Assembly (NCBI GenBank): GCA_025656455.1
Contig: JAHXHS010000035.1
Location: 1-55,233 of the forward strand
Origin: Candidatus Thiodiazotropha sp. (ex Epidulcina cf. delphinae)
Lineage (GTDB): Bacteria > Pseudomonadota > Gammaproteobacteria > Chromatiales > Chromatiaceae
DNA: 55,233 nucleotides
Reading direction: 5' to 3'
Part shown: in pieces, positions 54,316 to 55,233 of the stretch
Position numbering within the stretch: position 1 is the stretch's first letter
Layout of the letters: each line of letters begins with the position of its first letter
The notes under the pieces: model-generated
The model's input: the letters and a program-made list of their open reading frames with translations, nothing else
The model's database searches: none
What the model was told of the DNA's origin: nothing
Position numbers and translations under genes: made by a program

Positions 54316-55059
54316 TTATTGCATGTAGAAACTACCCGGCATCATGGGATCAAAGGCGAAGTGATGGTATAGATCACTTTCTGCTTCTGACCATCCGCCG
54401 TAATCCAGCGTCTCGCCCTTGGGGAAGTGATCGGCGAAATCGGCGATGAGAAATCGAAGCAAGACGTAATCGTAACCGGGACCGCCTTCACCCAACTCAC
54501 CGTCGGCGTGCCCCAGAGGGTGATGGATATCGCCATCGGGGAATCCATAGTCGGCGTAGACATAGGGTGGTCTGCCGTACTCAAGGGAAAAGGCGAAAAA
54601 GATATCGATGCCATGAATCCCCTCTCCACCGGCGCCGGTATTCAGATCGCCGTCCGAATTGAAGTTGACGCTGATGCCTTGCCCGAGGACTGTCTGCGCC
54701 TCGACCTCACCCGATTCGGCCACAGGGTTCGTCGCTGTGGGTATGACACCGGCAAAATCAAAGCGGATATATAGGAATCCCCCCTCAACGCCCATCGAGA
54801 GGCCGATCAGGTCCACCGGCGGGTAGTCCACCGGCGTACTGTAGGGTGGCGCGCCACCCGGAGCAATTTCATGGTCACCGGAAGATTCCGCGCTGGCAAC
54901 GCTATAGACAGCATTGATATCCGTGGGCCAAGGGTCTGAAAATACGACGGAATTGATGGCAGGGCCGCCGCCTGAACTGCTATCGTTATCATCGCCGCCG
55001 CAGCCGAGCAATAAAACCGTCCAGAAAACGATTCCCAACAATCTCAAGCCATTGCGCAT
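54316..55059 (-). CDS. Lipoprotein of unknown function
   Basis: 247 aa from ATG 55059 (GAGGGC upstream; an ATG at 55086 would add 9 residues). Lipobox LLLGC at Cys 19 followed by GGDDNDSSSGGG. The mature part is beta-rich and acidic, with calcium-like NFNSDGDLNTGAGG and several aromatic/His motifs (YADYGFPDGDIHHPLGHADG, DYVLLRFLIADFADHF). I recognise no family. It is leftward, with an R1 and a fold-back element on its 3' side. Confidence 0.75.
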   Translation of the reverse strand: MRNGLRLLGIVFWTVLLLGCGGDDNDSSSGGGPAINSVVFSDPWPTDINAVYSVASAESSGDHEIAPGGAPPYSTPVDYPPVDLIGLSMGVEGGFLYIRFDFAGVIPTATNPVAESGEVEAQTVLGQGISVNFNSDGDLNTGAGGEGIHGIDIFFAFSLEYGRPPYVYADYGFPDGDIHHPLGHADGELGEGGPGYDYVLLRFLIADFADHFPKGETLDYGGWSEAESDLYHHFAFDPMMPGSFYMQ

Positions 55060-55218
55060 GACGCCCTCAGCGAATTCGACAATCATGAATATCTGCTCTT
55101 CTGTTTATCGGCAGTCAGCAGTAATGCTTGAACAGACGCCATGGCGTCATTGAAAACTTGGGATGTCGGGGTTCGTTCCTCATTTCATAGGGTGGACGCT
55201 ACCCACCCTACCTATTTG

Positions 55219-55233
55219 GTTGCCGGGTTAATA
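55219..55233 (+). repeat. R3 half-repeat GTTGCCGGGTTAATA (at window end)
   Basis: Exact match to 8789-8803 and 39185-39199. It may be the first arm of a fuller copy beyond the window. Confidence 0.6.

Overview
The window looks like a chromosomal segment of a free-living or symbiotic gammaproteobacterium. Evidence for this is the linked argE-argA pair, type IV pilus-style PilJ sensory domains, PilZ/GGDEF/HD-GYP c-di-GMP proteins, sigma-54 regulation and PEP-CTERM/VPLPA-CTERM sorting signals. The mix resembles sulfur-oxidising Chromatiales-type genomes, but that placement is inference. No rRNA, tRNA, CRISPR array, plasmid or phage module was seen.

Layout. 0-5 kb: arginine biosynthesis (argE-argA), a 48-residue membrane peptide, a PilZ protein and a hemolysin III family membrane protein. 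4.8-20 kb: an exopolysaccharide locus in three blocks. The leftward block holds a nucleotidyltransferase-like protein, a three-domain PGT-WecG-PGT fusion and a Nudix hydrolase. The rightward block holds GT2, a flippase and a GT2-GT4 fusion. A second leftward block holds the OPX exporter, a Wzz/GumC copolymerase and an O-antigen ligase/polymerase. A LysR/metallo-lactamase/broken oxidoreductase insert separates the last two. Divergent sigma-54-type promoters face outward at 7.88 and 8.85 kb. 20.4-26.8 kb: a GGDEF response regulator and a leftward STAS, PhnD-like binding protein, hybrid histidine kinase and NtrC-type regulator operon, a plausible controller of the polysaccharide promoters. 27-39 kb: accessory single genes: two AraC regulators, glutaredoxin, two isochorismatase-fold hydrolases, DUF427, a Met-rich secreted peptide, a VPLPA-CTERM protein, a pentapeptide protein, a DUF1566 lipoprotein and an M1-like metallopeptidase lipoprotein. 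39-49 kb: a tandem PilJ-domain secreted protein, a frameshifted phospholipase D, a doubly frameshifted GAF/HD-GYP gene, a YkgJ-like Cys-cluster membrane protein, a lipoprotein and a histone-deacetylase-family enzyme. 49-55 kb: a PilJ-type chemoreceptor, a compact three-gene ExbB/ExbD-like operon of unknown purpose, a GxxExxY gene inside its own inverted-repeat element, a 269-bp fold-back element and another lipoprotein.

The intergenic DNA is rich in small repeats. These are a fold-back element family with a 33-bp perfect terminal inverted repeat and covarying internal stems (1-153, 53935-54203, solo end at 47414), a different 162-bp fold-back element (21661-21822), about 14 copies of a TTTGCGTT/TTCATTTGCGGAC motif, a TTAACCCGGC...GCCGGGTTAA palindrome family, and several smaller ones. 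Together with at least five decayed genes they suggest a genome with many small mobile or repeat sequences and active gene loss. The strongest candidates for undescribed biology are the ExbB/ExbD-like trio (50.9-52.5 kb), and the PGT-WecG-PGT fusion with its putative sigma-54 circuit.
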